From positions 248,001 to 312,000 of the forward strand of contig CAMJGD010000002.1 of assembly GCA_946405135.1 (NCBI GenBank): a stretch of DNA of 64,000 nt, in the 5' to 3' direction. This stretch comes from an uncultured Clostridiaceae bacterium (GTDB lineage Bacteria; Bacillota; Clostridia; Clostridiales; Clostridiaceae). The notes below the pieces were generated by a model, which did no database searches, was not told the origin of the DNA, and was given only the letters and a program-made list of their open reading frames with translations. Below are positions 48,828-57,434 of this stretch, piece by piece. The position numbers and the translations under genes are program-made. Positions within the stretch are counted from its first letter, which is position 1. Every line of letters begins with the position of its first letter.

Positions 48828-49094
48828 ATGAATTATTTTTTTGTATACTTAATTTTTATTAATATCTATGGATTCTATGTCATGTATGTGGATAAAAAAA
48901 GAGCCAAAGAAAAAAAATGGAGAATTTCTGAAAACACTCTCTTATTTATAGCTATGATTTTAGGAAGTATTGGTATATTAATGGGTATGAAGATTTTTAG
49001 ACATAAGACACAACATTTTAAATTCACCTTTGGAATCCCAGCTATAATGATAACACAAATTTTATTAGCCTTTCTTCTATTGAATTATATATAA
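48828..49094 (+). CDS. DUF1294 membrane protein
   Basis: 88 residues with two or three membrane helices. The signature MYVDKKRAKEKKWRISENTL, then GSIGILMGMKIFRHKTQHFK, is characteristic of DUF1294. The function of the family is unknown. Monocistronic with its own terminator. Confidence 0.88.
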   Translation: MNYFFVYLIFINIYGFYVMYVDKKRAKEKKWRISENTLLFIAMILGSIGILMGMKIFRHKTQHFKFTFGIPAIMITQILLAFLLLNYI

Positions 49095-49100
49095 AAAATA

Positions 49101-49123
49101 AAAGAACAGTAATTCTGTTCTTT
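49101..49123 (+). terminator. terminator-like hairpin after the DUF1294 gene
   Basis: A perfect nine-base stem AAAGAACAG/CTGTTCTTT with a five-base loop; the T-run is short (TTTGT). Confidence 0.65.
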
Positions 49124-49508
49124 GTAAAAATAAATATTAATAAAATGAACATGGACGATTTGTTTGTTAATTTCTTAACAGCCTTTAATTAAATTTTAAC
49201 AGATTTCTATAAAAAAACAAGTAGATTTTATAAAAAATTTATTAATAATTTATAGCTGCCTAGGAAATCTAAAAAAACTTTGTACTATATCCATTTAATT
49301 TTAAAATTTTTTATACAGCTTAAATTTAATTTAGTTAATAATATAACATTTTGTTTAGTATGTACTAATAAAACTTGTTTAATCTTAGGTACAAGTGCTA
49401 TAATTAGAAATGCGGCATTCAATAGGTACTATAAATCTGTATTTATTGGGTTTGTATATTAATTCATACAATAATTCTACAAATAACCTTTGACTAATAA
49501 TAATTTTT

Positions 49509-49523
49509 ATTATATAATATAAT
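49509..49523 (+). promoter_or_regulatory. candidate PerR/Fur box in the perR promoter
   Basis: ATTATATAATATAAT is a perfect 7-1-7 inverted repeat, close to the PerR consensus TTATAATNATTATAA. It lies 26 bases upstream of the perR start and overlaps a -10-like TATAAT, the expected place for autorepression. The AT-rich context raises the chance of coincidence. Confidence 0.5.
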
Positions 49524-49548
49524 TAATCATATAATAGGGATGGTGCAT

Positions 49549-49968
49549 ATGGACAATATAACAACCATTTTTAGAGAAAAAAAATTAAAGCTTACCCCTC
49601 AAAGAATAGCTGTGTATAAATATTTACAATCTACCACGGAACATCCATCGGCTGAAGCTATTTATAAAGCACTTCAACCATCCTACCCTACTATGAGTTT
49701 AGCTACAGTATATAAAGCTTTAAAAACTTTAGTAGAAGTAAATCTAGTTCAAGAATTAAATGTAGGTGAAGGCAACTTCAGATATGATGGAAAAGTAGAT
49801 TCCCATCCTCATATACAGTGTATGTGTTGTAATAAGGTAGATGACATTGAGGGCATATCTTTCTCTAATTTAAATGAAGACGTAAAAAACTATACAGATT
49901 ATGATGTATTAACTAATAAAGTATATTTTTATGGATTATGCAGTGAATGTAAAAATTTATCTAAGTAG
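49549..49968 (+). CDS. perR: Fur-family regulator, PerR-like peroxide sensor
   Basis: 139 residues from ATG 49549 (site AGGGATGGTG); the ATG at 49540 abuts the site. An N-terminal winged helix (LTPQRIAVYKYLQ, ATVYKALKTLVE) precedes the dimerisation domain. The structural zinc site is the pair CMCC ... CSEC. Regulatory-site residues of PerR appear as HPSAEA, FRYDG and SHPHIQC. It should repress peroxide-defence genes; a rubrerythrin and a flavo-diiron protein are encoded in this window. Confidence 0.87.
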   Translation: MDNITTIFREKKLKLTPQRIAVYKYLQSTTEHPSAEAIYKALQPSYPTMSLATVYKALKTLVEVNLVQELNVGEGNFRYDGKVDSHPHIQCMCCNKVDDIEGISFSNLNEDVKNYTDYDVLTNKVYFYGLCSECKNLSK

Positions 49969-49987
49969 TTTTTGTGTCAATAATTTT

Positions 49988-50029
49988 AAAGCAGATAAAG
50001 TTACTTAAATAGTAGCTTTATCTGCTTTT
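49988..50029. terminator. bidirectional terminator between perR and the lipoprotein gene
   Basis: A 13-base stem AAAGCAGATAAAG/CTTTATCTGCTTT with T-runs on both sides; it overlaps the stop of the - strand gene. Confidence 0.85.
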
Positions 50030-51266
50030 ATTTATAAGTATTATCAAGAATTCTTTCCCATTCTTTCCCATCATACTTCCCTTTTAATACTTTTTCTACT
50101 TCCATATCAACATTTTCATGCATCTTGTCTGGAAGGTTATAAATAAACAATATACTATTCAAATTTGCAGTAGTCATGTGATCATCTACTATTTTTAGAT
50201 TATTATCTATAGTTGAATTTATTTTTTTATTTCCTGTTACAAAACCCTTTTCAGCTAATTTCTTCTGAAAATCATCACTAAATATATAAGCCATAAACTT
50301 TTGGGCATTCTCTTGGTTTTTAGAATTGGAAGGAATGCTTAATAATCCATTAACGATTAATAAATTATTTAATTTTAAACCACTTACAGTATAATCTGAA
50401 AGTATATTTACCTTTTCATCTAATATATCTTTGCTATAATAAGATATTACAACAGCTAGAGGATATTGACCTGAAGAAACCTTTTTTATAGTGCTTCCAT
50501 TACCCTTTTCAAAAGTTTCTGAATTTATTATCTTTGACTTATTTAATTCATTAATAAAATCAAAAGTTCTCTGCATAGATTTTATATCCATGTATTTATT
50601 TATTCCAGAATCAAAAACCTTTTCTAGCTCTATAGTATTTATTAAATTGCAGCCTATCATGCCTGCAAAAACTGTATAGTATTCTAAGTCTTCCGTAACC
50701 AAAAATGGTATCTTATAACCTCTATCTGTTATAGTTTTCAGTATGGGTTGAATGTCCTTTACATTGCTTATATTTTCTGCACCTATAGATTTCATCAATT
50801 CCTTGTTATAAATTATCTCTAAGGTGTATGGCATTATTCCTATGCCATAATATTTATCACCTATCATTCCATAGTCAGATAATATACTATAGTACTTTTC
50901 ATTTATATTGTTTTTATCATAAAAGCTGGATAAATCTGATAATAACCCAAATCTATTTAGTTCGATGATACTGCTTCTATCTGCAAATAAAATATCTGCT
51001 CCTTTATCCTTAAGCATAGTATCCTTCATATCTTCTTTATACAAAGCATTTTTTATGTCAAAGTCTATATCCCCTTTGTCCTGCTTATAGGATTCTGTAG
51101 CAAATTTTAGTAAATCCAGTGAATGCTTATCTTTAAGATTGGTGTAGATACTTAACTTTCCTTTTTCCTTTTTATCTTTAGTTTTATTTGAGCAGCCTAT
51201 AGATGTAGTTATAAATATAACCATAAATAAAAGTGCTGCAATTTTTTTTATAGTTTTGTATCTCAT
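50028..51266 (-). CDS. extracellular solute-binding lipoprotein (family 1), orphan
   Basis: 412 residues. A lipoprotein signal (KKIAALLFMVIFITTSIGC; lipobox TSIGC, lipidated Cys at about 25) is followed by a family 1 binding-protein fold: KLSIYTNLKDKHS, ADILFADRSSI, GIGIMPYTLEIIYNKELMK and VNGLLSIPSNSKNQENAQKF. Such proteins usually deliver sugars or oligosaccharides to an ABC importer. No permease or ATPase gene is adjacent, so its partners are elsewhere or it acts as a sensor. GAGAGGTGA before ATG. Confidence 0.85.
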   Translation of the reverse strand: MRYKTIKKIAALLFMVIFITTSIGCSNKTKDKKEKGKLSIYTNLKDKHSLDLLKFATESYKQDKGDIDFDIKNALYKEDMKDTMLKDKGADILFADRSSIIELNRFGLLSDLSSFYDKNNINEKYYSILSDYGMIGDKYYGIGIMPYTLEIIYNKELMKSIGAENISNVKDIQPILKTITDRGYKIPFLVTEDLEYYTVFAGMIGCNLINTIELEKVFDSGINKYMDIKSMQRTFDFINELNKSKIINSETFEKGNGSTIKKVSSGQYPLAVVISYYSKDILDEKVNILSDYTVSGLKLNNLLIVNGLLSIPSNSKNQENAQKFMAYIFSDDFQKKLAEKGFVTGNKKINSTIDNNLKIVDDHMTTANLNSILFIYNLPDKMHENVDMEVEKVLKGKYDGKEWERILDNTYK

Positions 51267-51399
51267 TTATTTTTCACCTCTCTATGATATCCTAAAAGGA
51301 TTATAATATTTTTTGTTCTATATAAATATTTTTAAATATATTTTATGTAAAATAATTAAATGTATAATCTCAATCATATAATTTAATAGAGGTGATTAT

Positions 51400-52335
51400 A
51401 TGAAATTTAGAGTATTATTTCTAAAGAAAAAGCATTTATTGTATATTCTAGTAATTTTAATATTGCTATTTATAATAATAGCTTTATTAATTGATCACAA
51501 TAAAACTTCTAACACATTTAATACCATAAAGGATGAAAAATCTATAAAAGCTGACTTTACAGGAGATGGAGAAGAAGATACTCTTTACATAAATACAAAA
51601 GAGGGAAAATATTATGTGGAAATTAAAACAAAAGGCAACTCTTTATTTTTAAAACCTAATAAAAAACTAGATACCTTAGGTACTTATTATGAATACTGGC
51701 CTATGAAAATTAATATTAGTGATATAACTAGAGATAAATTACCAGAGATTTTTATTCAATCCTCACAAAATAATGTGCCAGTTCAGCATGTATTTTGTTG
51801 GAATGGTATTGAATTTAAAGATATATTTTGCAGTAATAATAACATAATGGGGTTTTTGGATAGTAAAAATAGTAAAACACCTAAATTTATTTCAGGAAAT
51901 TTTAAAAATGGAACTATAGACATATCTTACAATATGCTAATAGGTAATGATTTTAAAAATTATAGTTATGATAGTTCTTCATTTCCTGGCAAAAGTTCTA
52001 TAATAAATTTTATAGATTATATACAAAGCCTTCCTCAAGGTGAAGCCTATAAACCCGATGTGTTTTATGATGGACTTACAGGAAAAGACTTAGCACTAAT
52101 AGGAAAAATGTCTGCAGAAAATAACTCCTATATATTTCAAGATGCTTTCTTTTGTGACAATAAATATGACAAAAATGGAAATCTCCAAGATATAAAATGG
52201 ACTTTAAGCTTTAAAGCCATAAACAATTCTCAGGAATCTAAAGGAAACTATTATTCTATAAACTTATTACTTAAACCCTGCCCATCTTCAAATAATGAAT
52301 TTAAAATTTATTCTTTAAATCTTTCACAAAAATAA
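51400..52335 (+). CDS. membrane-anchored protein with a VCBS/FG-GAP-like segment
   Basis: 311 residues. A basic N-terminus and one membrane helix (about 13-31; YILVILILLFIIIALLI) anchor an extracytoplasmic domain. ADFTGDGEEDTLYINTKEGK has the D-x-D-G-x-x-D pattern of calcium-binding FG-GAP repeats. ISDITRDKLPEIFIQS looks like a second, weaker copy. Function unknown. AGAGGTGATTAT precedes ATG. Confidence 0.7.
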   Translation: MKFRVLFLKKKHLLYILVILILLFIIIALLIDHNKTSNTFNTIKDEKSIKADFTGDGEEDTLYINTKEGKYYVEIKTKGNSLFLKPNKKLDTLGTYYEYWPMKINISDITRDKLPEIFIQSSQNNVPVQHVFCWNGIEFKDIFCSNNNIMGFLDSKNSKTPKFISGNFKNGTIDISYNMLIGNDFKNYSYDSSSFPGKSSIINFIDYIQSLPQGEAYKPDVFYDGLTGKDLALIGKMSAENNSYIFQDAFFCDNKYDKNGNLQDIKWTLSFKAINNSQESKGNYYSINLLLKPCPSSNNEFKIYSLNLSQK

Positions 52336-52338
52336 AAA

Positions 52339-52422
52339 GGGTCGCTATTAGCGACCCAAAGGGGGATGGGGGGTTTTATAGCTAAAATGCTAGCTTTTAG
52401 CTAACGGAGATTGAATTTCTCC
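52339..52422 (+). other. structured, G-rich stretch between two genes
   Basis: Three hairpins in a row: GGGTCGCTA/TAGCGACCC (52339-52357), AGCTAAAA/TTTTAGCT (52380-52402) and GGAGA/TCTCC (52406-52422). Between the first two lies GGGGGATGGGGGG (52361-52373), very unusual in this AT-rich DNA. The first hairpin has no T-run, so it is not a standard terminator. It is a candidate structured RNA in the leader of the bactofilin gene. Confidence 0.4.
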
Positions 52423-52514
52423 TGTTTACATTAGTATTATTTACATTATAAAAATTTTTATACATACAAATATTAAAAAAATTATTTTATAAATATCCTT
52501 TAAGGAGGTAAATT

Positions 52515-52889
52515 ATGTTTTCTGAAAAAGATAGTAAAAATACAGATAGGATAGAAACCTTAATAGGTGAACAATGTTCCATAGTAGGTAATCTTTCTGG
52601 GGAAGGTCTTATTAAAATAGACGGTTCAGCAGAGGGAGATATGTGTTGGAAGGATGATGTAATCATTGGAGAAGGTGCTATATATAGAGGTAACATAACC
52701 TGTAAGAATGCTTGTATAAACGGTAAGGTGAAAGGGAATGTAATCTGTGAAGAATCACTTATAATAGACAATTACGGGAAAATATTAGGAGATATTACTG
52801 TAAAAAATCTTACTATCAAAGAAGGTGGATATCTAGATGGCAGATGCAGTATGATAGTTGAAAAAGAAGCTTCTGAAATTCTAGGATAA
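52515..52889 (+). CDS. bactofilin (polymer-forming cytoskeletal protein)
   Basis: 124 residues. A right-handed beta-helix with a short-turn repeat: GNLSGEGLIKIDGSAEGDM, then GNITCKNACINGKVKGNVIC and YGKILGDITVKNLTI. Bactofilins polymerise without nucleotide and organise envelope or spore structures. AAGGAGG at ideal spacing. Confidence 0.9.
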   Translation: MFSEKDSKNTDRIETLIGEQCSIVGNLSGEGLIKIDGSAEGDMCWKDDVIIGEGAIYRGNITCKNACINGKVKGNVICEESLIIDNYGKILGDITVKNLTIKEGGYLDGRCSMIVEKEASEILG

Positions 52890-52895
52890 AACTTA

Positions 52896-52917
52896 AGAGC
52901 CTCAATGGCTCTTTTTC
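52896..52917 (+). terminator. intrinsic terminator of the bactofilin gene
   Basis: AGAGCC/GGCTCT stem with a five-base loop followed by TTTTT. Confidence 0.8.
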
Positions 52918-52922
52918 ATTAA

Positions 52923-53237
52923 TTATTCATCAAACTCTCCAGCTAAATACATTTCTACTATTTTATCAATTATCTGAGCTCTTTTAGGTGTTAAAAATGG
53001 TTTTAATGAATTTAGTAACTGTACAGTTTTATCATTACTCTCTTGTTTGTCACCACTGCCATTTATGTTTATATCATTTAAATTTACACCATTAGTATTT
53101 AAAGCATTTATCAAACTTCCTAACTGATTTATGTCTATATTATTAAGCATTTCCATGAGCATATTCTGATTAAAAGGATTAGGTGAATTATATTGATTTT
53201 GCGGTTCACTATCTCTGCTTCTTTTATGTTTCCCCAT
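52923..53237 (-). CDS. hydrophilic protein of unknown function
   Basis: 104 residues. The N-terminus is basic and asparagine/glutamine rich (KHKRSRDSEPQNQYNSPNPF). The centre is N-rich (LINALNTNGVNLNDININGS). The C-terminal helix LKPFLTPKRAQIIDKIVEMY resembles helices in small sporulation-associated Firmicute proteins. TAGGAGG before ATG. It lies next to two cysteine-rich genes on the same strand. Confidence 0.65.
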   Translation of the reverse strand: MGKHKRSRDSEPQNQYNSPNPFNQNMLMEMLNNIDINQLGSLINALNTNGVNLNDININGSGDKQESNDKTVQLLNSLKPFLTPKRAQIIDKIVEMYLAGEFDE

Positions 53238-53272
53238 GCTAAAATACCTCCTATATTATATCTAAATATTTT

Positions 53273-53296
53273 TTTGGAGGGCTTATGCCCTCCAAA
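53273..53296. repeat. strong hairpin between the cysteine-rich genes, not a classical terminator
   Basis: TTTGGAGGGC pairs perfectly with GCCCTCCAAA around TTAT. On the - strand it is followed by an A-run rather than a T-run. It may affect mRNA stability or partial termination. Confidence 0.4.
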
Positions 53297-53306
53297 TCAC
53301 TTTTAC

Positions 53307-53525
53307 CTAGCAGCAGAATGTTTTTCCACAGAAGCCACCACAGCAACACCAGAATAAAAGTATTAAAGTGAATGCGTTCTTATTTTCTAGTAAGCCTGTG
53401 TTTCCTAATATTAATAGGAATGGTAGTAGCGTACAAATGTTTAGTCCATTTCCACAGCCACATCTACAACCATGATCACAGCAGTCATTTGAACAACATC
53501 CGCCGCAGCCACATCTTTTTGACAT
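53307..53525 (-). CDS. cysteine-rich small membrane protein
   Basis: 72 residues with 17 cysteines. KRCGCGGCCSNDCCDHGCRC at the N-terminus, a hydrophobic helix (ICTLLPFLLILG), a second one (FTLILLFWCCC), then GGFCGKTFCC. The ribosome site AAAGGGGGG is strong. Family unknown. The composition recalls spore-coat or spore-surface proteins that are crosslinked through cysteine; this is inference. Confidence 0.65.
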   Translation of the reverse strand: MSKRCGCGGCCSNDCCDHGCRCGCGNGLNICTLLPFLLILGNTGLLENKNAFTLILLFWCCCGGFCGKTFCC

Positions 53526-53678
53526 ATTAAACCCCCCTTTCTGGGCAATGGTTTTTAGTATTCTATTTTTTTTCTAAGGTTTTTAATTTTGACTTAAGTG
53601 CTTATTAGAGTTTTGTCTAAATTATATATAAAATTTACTTAAGTCCATAGGTATAATGAAAGATTAAATCTTATACAT

Positions 53679-54134
53679 TTATAGCTCATCTACATCCACT
53701 ATCTGATTTGCAACACCACTAAATTTATGAGGCTTTTTAAATATACCTAAAGCAAATATGATTATTAAGATAAAAATTATACTGTTGCAGCCACCAAATC
53801 CGCAAAAACCTCCGCCTCCACAATTTTGTCTGCAACATGGATTAGGGCAACAATCGCAGCAATCGCAGCAATCGCAGCAATCACATTCTATACAATAGCA
53901 CTTTCTTTTCTTCCTATGCTTCTTATGGTGTTTCTTACAGCAGCATTCATTGTAGCAGCATAGGTTACCATAGTTTCCGCAAGAATTATTGTTGTTACAA
54001 CACAAAAGTAGAAGGAATACAAAAATTATTATCCAAGAGCTTTCATTAGATTTTCCTACAAACTGGCTAATATTCGAAATGGTATCTTTATCCATCTTGC
54101 CTGTTAATTCATTTAATAAACTTGTTAAATCCAC
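53679..54134 (-). CDS. cysteine-rich protein with tandem Asp-Cys-Cys repeats and two membrane helices
   Basis: 151 residues from GTG 54134 (site GGAGGAAG). An N-terminal helical part resembles the start of YjcZ-adjacent spore proteins only loosely. Next come a membrane helix (WIIIFVFLLLLCC), a basic His/Lys stretch (KKHHKKHRKKRK), four tandem DCC units, a CGGGGFCGFGGC turn, and a second helix (IIFILIIIFALGIF). About 25 cysteines in total. It probably binds metal or forms disulfide-linked layers. Confidence 0.65.
   Translation of the reverse strand: MDLTSLLNELTGKMDKDTISNISQFVGKSNESSWIIIFVFLLLLCCNNNNSCGNYGNLCCYNECCCKKHHKKHRKKRKCYCIECDCCDCCDCCDCCPNPCCRQNCGGGGFCGFGGCNSIIFILIIIFALGIFKKPHKFSGVANQIVDVDEL
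53851..53880 (-). repeat. 9-bp tandem coding repeat
   Basis: Three copies of CAATCGCAG plus a partial fourth, in register with the codons for Asp-Cys-Cys. Likely to vary in copy number by replication slippage. Confidence 0.75.
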
Positions 54135-54244
54135 TTTACTTCCTCCTCTCCCAAATTTTTATATCCTTTGTTTTATAGTACATATTATTCTTTTTATGCC
54201 AATTTGGTCACAAAAAAATTATTGAGTTTTAAAAAGAATTTTAA

Positions 54245-54292
54245 AAAAAGCCTGCACACATAATAGAACCTATTATGTATGCAGGCTTTTTA
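54245..54292. terminator. terminator downstream of engB
   Basis: AAAAAGCCTGCA pairs with TGCAGGCTTTTT, extended by ACATAATA/TATTATGT. T-runs lie on both strands. Confidence 0.85.
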
Positions 54293-54317
54293 TATGTTAT
54301 TTAAAGTTTTGTGTAAA

Positions 54318-54917
54318 TTATTTTTCTTGATGCATCTGTACATCAGAAAATAACTTATCTAAAAGTTCTTCTCTTCCCTCTTTTTTTACGGAAGAAAAAA
54401 ATAAAAGCTCTTGATCCTTATCCATCTTTAAAGTCTGTCTTATGACATTTATATTCTTTTTAAGTTCATTTTTGGATAACTTATCACTTTTAGTAGCTAC
54501 TACTACTAAATCATATTGATAGTACTTTATCCATTCATACATTAAGATATCATCCTCTGTAGGTTTGTGCCTGGAGTCCACTAAAAGTACAACTCTTTTT
54601 AATTGTTTTCTATTTCTTAAATAAGTTTCTATTATCTTTCCCCAAGCTTCTCTTTCTTTTTTTGAAACTTTGGCATATCCATAGCCTGGCAAATCCACTA
54701 AGTAAAAGCTTTCATTTATGAGAAAAAAGTTTATGAGCCTAGTTCTGCCTGGAGTAGAACTAGTCTTAGCAAGTTTTCTCCTATTAGTTAATGCATTAAT
54801 AAGTGAAGATTTACCCACATTTGATCTGCCTACAAATGCAATTTCAAACTTATCATCCAGAGGATATTGTTCTTCTGTTACTGCAGATTTAATAAATTCT
54901 GATTGTTTTATTATCAT
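54318..54917 (-). CDS. engB: ribosome-biogenesis GTPase EngB/YsxC
   Basis: 199 residues from ATG 54917, seven bases after GGAGAGAG; a TTG at 54932 lies on that site. The G-domain motifs are [14 protein letters not shown] (G1), a Thr-rich switch (KTSSTPGRT), DLPGYGYAK (G3) and ATKSDKLS (G4). It helps assemble the 50S subunit. It follows lonA by a single base, the typical lonA-engB pair. Confidence 0.96.
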   Translation of the reverse strand: MIIKQSEFIKSAVTEEQYPLDDKFEIAFVGRSNVGKSSLINALTNRRKLAKTSSTPGRTRLINFFLINESFYLVDLPGYGYAKVSKKEREAWGKIIETYLRNRKQLKRVVLLVDSRHKPTEDDILMYEWIKYYQYDLVVVATKSDKLSKNELKKNINVIRQTLKMDKDQELLFFSSVKKEGREELLDKLFSDVQMHQEK

Positions 54918-54918
54918 A

Positions 54919-57240
54919 TTATCTCTCTCCAACTAAGGCATTATTCAAGACTTCATCTATTTCAGAAGCTAGTATAAATTTAAGCTTGTTTTTTATAGCA
55001 CCTGGTATCTCTTCCATATCTTTCTCATTTTCTTTTGGTATTATAACTGTATCTATTCCTGCCCTATAGGCTGCTAACGATTTTTCTTTCAATCCACCTA
55101 TAGGAAGTACTCTTCCTGTTAATGTTATTTCTCCTGTCATTGCTACGTTATGCTTAACTTTTTTCTGAGATAATGCAGATACCATTGCTGTTATCATAGT
55201 TACCCCAGCAGAAGGACCATCTTTTGGTACTGCACCTTCTGGAACATGGATATGAATATCTTTATCCTTATAAAAATTAGAATCTACTCCATATTTATTT
55301 GCATTGGCTCTTACATAGCTATAACCTGCTCTAGCGGATTCTTTCATTACATCTCCTAGTTGTCCTGTAAGCTCTAATTTACCTGTTCCACTCATTACAC
55401 TTACTTCTATAGGAAGAATATCTCCTCCGTAACCAGTCCAAGCCATTCCTGTTACTACACCTATTTTATCTTCTTTATCTGCTTTATCATAAGTAAATCT
55501 AGGCACTCCTAGATATTTTTTTATATGATTTACTGTTATGTTAACTGAATCTCTATCCTTTTCAAGCATTTCAGTTAAACTCTTTCTTATAACAGCGCCT
55601 ATCTGCCTTTCTAAGCTTCTGACCCCAGATTCTCTCGTATAGCCTTCTATAATACAATTTATAGCATTATCTGTAAATCGTATCTTTTCTTCATCTATAC
55701 TATGTTCTTTTAACTGTTTAGGAATCAAATGTCTCTTACATATATTAAGCTTTTCATCATAGGTATATCCTGAAACTTCTATAATTTCCATTCTATCTAA
55801 AAGTGGTCTTGGAATTGTATCTAAAGTATTAGCTGTAGTTATAAACATAACATTGGACAAATCCATCTCTAGCTCTAAATAATGATCTCTAAAAGTACTA
55901 TTTTGTTCTGCATCTAATACTTCAAGCAGGGCATCTGCTGGATCTCCTCTAAAGTCATTGCTCATTTTATCTATTTCATCTAATAAGAATAGAGGATTTT
56001 TAGATTTTGCTTGTCTCATACCATATATTACTCTTCCTGGTATAGCTCCAACATAAGTTCTTCTATGACCTCTAATTTCAGCTTCGTCTCTAACTCCTCC
56101 TAAAGACATTCTTACAAAATTTCTATTAGTAGCATGAGCTATAGACTTAGCTATAGATGTCTTACCTACTCCAGGAGGTCCTACTAAACATAATATAGGT
56201 CCCTTTAGAGTATTACTCATTTTCTTTACTGCCAAGTATTCTATAACTCTATCTTTCACATCTTTTAATCCATAGTGTTCAGTTTCTAATATATCTCTAG
56301 CTTTCTTTATATCTAAGTTATCTTTTGTTTCTTTGTTCCAAGGCAATTCTAATACCCAATCAAGATAAGTTTTAATTATGCCTCCTTCTGAAGAATAGCT
56401 TCCGCTGTTTTTTAGCCTTTCAAGTTCATACAGAGCCTTATCTTTAACAGGTTTAGGTAATTTTGCCTTGTTTATTTTATTTTTATATCTATTTATCTCT
56501 TTCTTGTCTTCGTCATCTTCTCCCAGTTCTTCCTGTATAGCCTTAAGCTGTTCTCTCAAATAGTATTCCTTTTGAACCTTATCTATCTTATTTTTAACCC
56601 TTACACCTATTTTCTTTTCAAGTTTTAATATCTCTATCTCATTGTTTATAACTACTAACAGTTTTTCAATTCGACTTTGAATATCAAAAGCTTCCAGTAA
56701 CTCCTGTTTAATATCTTGCTTAAGCATAAGATATGAACTTACAGTATCTGCAAGCCTTCCTGGATTTTGCAAGTCATCAAAGGTTATAAGAGCTTCTGAA
56801 GGCATATTACCTGAAAGTTTAGTATAATTATCAAAAGCTGTCCTTAAAGTCCTTATAAGTGCCTCAGATTTGTTATCTTGAGCAAATTCTTTTTCTTCTA
56901 AAACATCTATTTCAGCTTTATAACAAGGTTCCGTTTGAACATAATTTATTATTTTAGCTCTAGCTGTTCCTTCCACCAATACCCTAACCGTATCTCCAGG
57001 AAGCTTTAATAACTGCTTTATAGTACATACAGCCCCTATGGTATATATATCTTTTTCTTCAGGCTCTTCTATTTTTGCATCTTTTTGTGCTACCAAAAAA
57101 ATTTCTTGACCATTTAACATAGCCTCTTCTAAAGCTATGATAGATTTTTCCCTTCCTACATCAAAATGTAAAACCATATAAGGGAAAATGGTTATACCTC
57201 TTAAAGGAATCAGAGGAAGAACTTTTACCTCTTTGTCCAT
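54919..57240 (-). CDS. lon: ATP-dependent protease LonA
   Basis: 773 residues, full length. N-terminal substrate domain ([16 protein letters not shown]), AAA+ module with P-loop GPPGVGKTS (about 350-358), and protease domain with catalytic Ser677 in DGPSAG and the Lys of [14 protein letters not shown]. Degrades damaged and regulatory proteins. GCGAGGG before ATG. Confidence 0.97.
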   Translation of the reverse strand: MDKEVKVLPLIPLRGITIFPYMVLHFDVGREKSIIALEEAMLNGQEIFLVAQKDAKIEEPEEKDIYTIGAVCTIKQLLKLPGDTVRVLVEGTARAKIINYVQTEPCYKAEIDVLEEKEFAQDNKSEALIRTLRTAFDNYTKLSGNMPSEALITFDDLQNPGRLADTVSSYLMLKQDIKQELLEAFDIQSRIEKLLVVINNEIEILKLEKKIGVRVKNKIDKVQKEYYLREQLKAIQEELGEDDEDKKEINRYKNKINKAKLPKPVKDKALYELERLKNSGSYSSEGGIIKTYLDWVLELPWNKETKDNLDIKKARDILETEHYGLKDVKDRVIEYLAVKKMSNTLKGPILCLVGPPGVGKTSIAKSIAHATNRNFVRMSLGGVRDEAEIRGHRRTYVGAIPGRVIYGMRQAKSKNPLFLLDEIDKMSNDFRGDPADALLEVLDAEQNSTFRDHYLELEMDLSNVMFITTANTLDTIPRPLLDRMEIIEVSGYTYDEKLNICKRHLIPKQLKEHSIDEEKIRFTDNAINCIIEGYTRESGVRSLERQIGAVIRKSLTEMLEKDRDSVNITVNHIKKYLGVPRFTYDKADKEDKIGVVTGMAWTGYGGDILPIEVSVMSGTGKLELTGQLGDVMKESARAGYSYVRANANKYGVDSNFYKDKDIHIHVPEGAVPKDGPSAGVTMITAMVSALSQKKVKHNVAMTGEITLTGRVLPIGGLKEKSLAAYRAGIDTVIIPKENEKDMEEIPGAIKNKLKFILASEIDEVLNNALVGER

Positions 57241-57386
57241 AATTATCCCTCGCTTTTTAGTAAATTTTCATGTCAAAATATGATATACTTCATATACTAA
57301 ATAGTTAGACTAATTTAGTATACACATATTATAGTTATTTTTCAATTATTTATAATAAAATTGTAATCAATAATAATTAAAACTTT

Positions 57387-57419
57387 GCTTCAGATGAAGC
57401 TTTTAACTACTTCTGAAGC
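57387..57419 (-). terminator. possible terminator of lonB
   Basis: GCTTCAGA pairs with TCTGAAGC around 17 bases; the following T-run is weak. Confidence 0.4.
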
Positions 57420-57434
57420 TTAGTTAAACTTATA

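Larger units (their letters stand above)
49095..49548. other. 454-base gap upstream of perR
   Basis: It contains the DUF1294 terminator, about 380 AT-rich bases without a convincing gene, and the perR promoter/operator. A 60-codon frame from a TTG at 49280 has no ribosome site and is not accepted as a gene. Confidence 0.6.

Noticed and set aside
49280-49462. 60-codon frame starting with TTG upstream of perR
   Set aside because: No ribosome site, low-complexity composition and no recognisable family; treated as chance.
53851-53880. CRISPR-like repeats
   Set aside because: Contiguous 9-bp units in frame within a gene, with no spacers.
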